From positions 651,633 through 715,632 of the forward strand of contig NW_027472011.1 in assembly GCF_965638725.1 (NCBI RefSeq): a stretch of DNA of 64,000 nt, in the 5' to 3' direction. This document shows, one piece after another, positions 62,101 to 64,000 of this stretch; the stretch's first letter is position 1; every line of letters starts with the position of its first letter. The translations under genes were made by a program, and so were the position numbers. Source of the stretch: Aptenodytes patagonicus (Eukaryota > Chordata > Aves > Sphenisciformes > Spheniscidae). The notes below the pieces were generated by a model that saw only the letters and a program-made list of their open reading frames with translations, was not told the DNA's origin and did no database searches.

Positions 62101-64000
62101 GAGGGGACGGGGACGGCTGAGCACGCGGGAGGACGCGGGACCCCCGTGCCCCCTCCCTGGCTCCCCCGGCACAGCCACCTTGCACCGGCACCCGGGCACC
62201 AGCCGCAGGAGAGGGGGCTCAGGGCAGGCACCGGGCCGGGGGCGGGGGGACACCTCGCAGCCAGCCCCGCCGTGGGGCTCAGCCCTGCCCCACGGCAAAC
62301 CCTGCTGCTGCCCTCGCCCCGCCACAAGCAACACCCCGAGACCACCTGGCCCCAAGGCTCAGCCCCTTCCCCTGCGAGCCCCGGGGTGGCGGGGGCAGAG
62401 AAACCCCCCCAGGGCTCACGTCCATGCCCCCTGCTCGATGCTGAGCGGTGCAGATGATCCGGCTCAGCTGTGCCATCGCCACCCAGCACGCTGTCCCACG
62501 GGTGATGGCTCCCACAGCCGGGTCAGCACAGAGACCCTCACCCTGCCCAGTGCCACCCCCCATCCCCTGACAAGGGACATCTTCGGGGGGGCTGGGACAC
62601 CCCCCCCCCCCCCCCCCCCCCCGGGCTCACCTGCGAGGGTGGTGGCCAAGCGGCCGAGCGCTGTGGGGTCGCTGCACAGGGTGCCCTGGAAGCCGTACTC
62701 CAGCTCGCGACGGACGTAGTCCCTGCAGGGAGAGAGGTTCAGCCCCCGTTCCCCCCCCCGCACCCCGGCATGGCCCCCCGTGGCCCCCGGGCTCACCTGG
62801 CCGCTGTGTGCCCCGCGCCGAGCAGCAGCGCGGTGAGGAGGTGGAGGTAAAGCTTCACCAGGGACCGCACCGGCAGCATCAGCACCACCACGCACAGCAC
62901 GTGGCCTGTGGCGGGGGGGGGACGACAGGGGGGTGAGACGGCCCCCGCCGAGCCCCCCGCCTGGCCGAGCCCCCCCCTCCAGCCCGGCAGCCCCCGCCAG
63001 TGACATGGCCGTTCACCGCGCACGGCGCTGGGGCTGCATGGGCAAGACGGGGCTGTGCGAGGAGCACCTCCCAGCCCCGGGGCCGCAGCTGTCCCCACTG
63101 CCAGGGGACATGCGGTGCCGAGGGCACAACGCTGGGGACGCAGCGCCCGCCGGCCCTGGGGACAGCTCCACACCGAGCAGGTGTCAGCAGGGGCTGGAGA
63201 GGCAAGACCCCAAACACCGGCAGCCCTTGGGGTGTCCCCACCGGGTGTCCCCAAACACGTGGCCATCCCTTGGAGCATCTCCTCATGTCCCCAGCCTGGC
63301 CAGGGCCTGGGTGTCCCCTCGTGTCCCCACCGTGTCCCCAACCTGGGCAGGCCCTGGGATGTTCCTTCATGTGCCCAACATGGCCATCCTTTGAGCTGCA
63401 CCCTCATGTCCCCAAGCTGGCCATGCCATGAGGCGTCCCCTCGTGTCCCCAACCTGCCCATCCCTTGGGGTGGCCCCTCGTGTCCCCAGCATGGTCATCC
63501 CTTGGGGTGGCCCCATTGTGTCCCAACCTGGCCAGGCCCTGGGGTGTCCCTCATGTCACCAACCTGTCCATCCCTTGGGATGTCCCCAACCTATCCATCC
63601 CTTGGGGTGGCCCCACCATGTCCCCAGCCTGTCCATCCCTTGGGGTGTCCCCGCGTGTCCCCAGCCTGTCCATCCCTGGGGGTGTCCCCTCGTGTCCCCA
63701 GCCTGTCCGTCCCTTGGGGTGGCCCCGCATGTCCCCAGCCTGTCCATCCCTGGGGGTGTCCCCGCATGTCCCCAGCCTGTCCGTCCCTTGGGGTGTCCCC
63801 TCGTGTCCCCAGCCTGTCCGTCCCTTGGGGTGGCCCCGCATGTCCCCAGCCTGTCCATCCCTGGGGGTGTCCCCGCGTGTCCCCAGCCTGTCCGTCCCTG
63901 GGGTGTCCCCAGCCTGGCCAGCCCCGGGGTGGCCCCCCGCGTCCCGCCGCAGCCCTCACCCAGGCAGTAGGCGCCCTGGAGGGCGGGGGGCCGCAGGAGG
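59192..64000 (-). CDS. RNF145-like multi-pass RING E3 ubiquitin ligase, 3' part, frameshifted as read; 5' end beyond the window
   Basis: Homologue of RNF145 (TRC8 family), an endoplasmic reticulum E3 ligase with many membrane segments and a C-terminal RING-H2; RNF145 is linked to sterol-induced turnover of HMG-CoA reductase. Exons 5' to 3': 63960-64000 (cut by the window), 62797-62905, 62631-62722, 61861-62095, 61485-61661, 61191-61331, 60784-60966, 60374-60520, 59832-60188, and 59706 leftwards to a stop probably at 59192. Hydrophobic segments such as FLVFWLVLFSLRL, FLLSIILFIVV and CLFLLVFPCFMAY follow the RNF145 order. The frame is broken by single-base gains or losses near 61985, 61525, 60965, 60815, 60401, 60145, 59916 and 59606, and the donor at 59831 reads CAG|TC instead of CAG|GT. 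Most sites touch short C or G runs. It is either a decaying gene or a region with base-calling errors. It may be a paralogue rather than RNF145 itself. Confidence 0.85.
59600..59706 (-). CDS. RING-H2 core of the RNF145-like gene
   Basis: Second half of the RING finger: HFFHATCLRKWLYVQDTCPM. The preceding exon ends with CAICFQ, so the full pattern is C-x2-C-x11-C-x-H-x2-H-x2-C-x10-C-x2-C with all eight zinc ligands present. The acceptor at 59707-59708 is a clean AG. Beyond the last Cys pair the frame probably shifts by one base (near 59606) into an acidic tail (KSRSVAAEEDPGM). Confidence 0.85.
62600..62622. repeat. Run of 23 C in the intron next to an RNF145-like exon
   Basis: Homopolymer 7-29 bp from the splice donor of exon 62631-62722. 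Confidence 0.95.
63225..63958. repeat. 37-bp minisatellite in the first visible RNF145-like intron
   Basis: About 18 copies of a unit of 36-39 bp (CCCTTGGGGTGTCCCC, GTGTCCCCAGCCTGTCCATC), most regular at 63600-63910. It ends at the splice donor of the first visible exon. Confidence 0.9.

Overview
The window is genomic DNA from a bird. It holds an intronless avian-type protamine gene, CR1 LINE copies with the CR1 3' repeat end, a tRNA-Lys-primed endogenous retrovirus LTR of a type common in birds, and split genes of vertebrate type (EBF4 and an RNF145 homologue). The DNA is very GC-rich and full of minisatellites, which fits a microchromosome or a subtelomeric arm. No database search was possible; calls rest on reading motifs, splice sites and reading frames.

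Region 1 (1-26555) is a head-to-tail array of six repeat units of about 4.7 kb, open at the left edge of the window. Each unit carries, in order: a GC-rich spacer and promoter with a TATA box; a plus-strand protamine gene of 72 codons (50% Arg) with its own poly(A) signal; a G-run and a 15-bp minisatellite; an internally deleted CR1 LINE on the minus strand; and a nested pair of endogenous retrovirus pieces on the minus strand. The units are nearly identical but differ by diagnostic indels: 20 bp in units 2 and 3, 50 bp in units 4 and 5, and a roughly 960-bp CR1 segment kept only in unit 6. Six protamine genes are therefore present, coding for three slightly different proteins.

Region 2 (26556-35391) is intergenic. 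It starts with a minisatellite that abuts the truncated last array unit, then has several AT-rich islands that look like conserved non-coding elements, more minisatellites, and the 3' UTR of EBF4.

Region 3 (35392-about 55650, minus strand) is EBF4 (COE-family transcription factor). All 16 coding exons can be placed with GT/AG borders and sum to exactly 1803 nt (600 codons plus stop) without a frameshift. The DNA-binding domain with its zinc knuckle, the IPT/TIG domain, the helix-loop-helix region and the C-terminal tail are all recognisable. The promoter side is a CpG-rich, G-rich block.

Region 4 (55650-64000) holds an intergenic stretch with tandem repeats, then the 3' part of an RNF145-like multi-pass membrane RING ubiquitin ligase on the minus strand, cut by the right edge. 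Its exons and most splice sites are clear, but at least eight single-base indels, mostly next to short C or G runs, break the frame. EBF4 followed by an RNF145-like gene, both on the same strand, mirrors the EBF1-RNF145 pair of other vertebrates and is probably a relic of whole-genome duplication.
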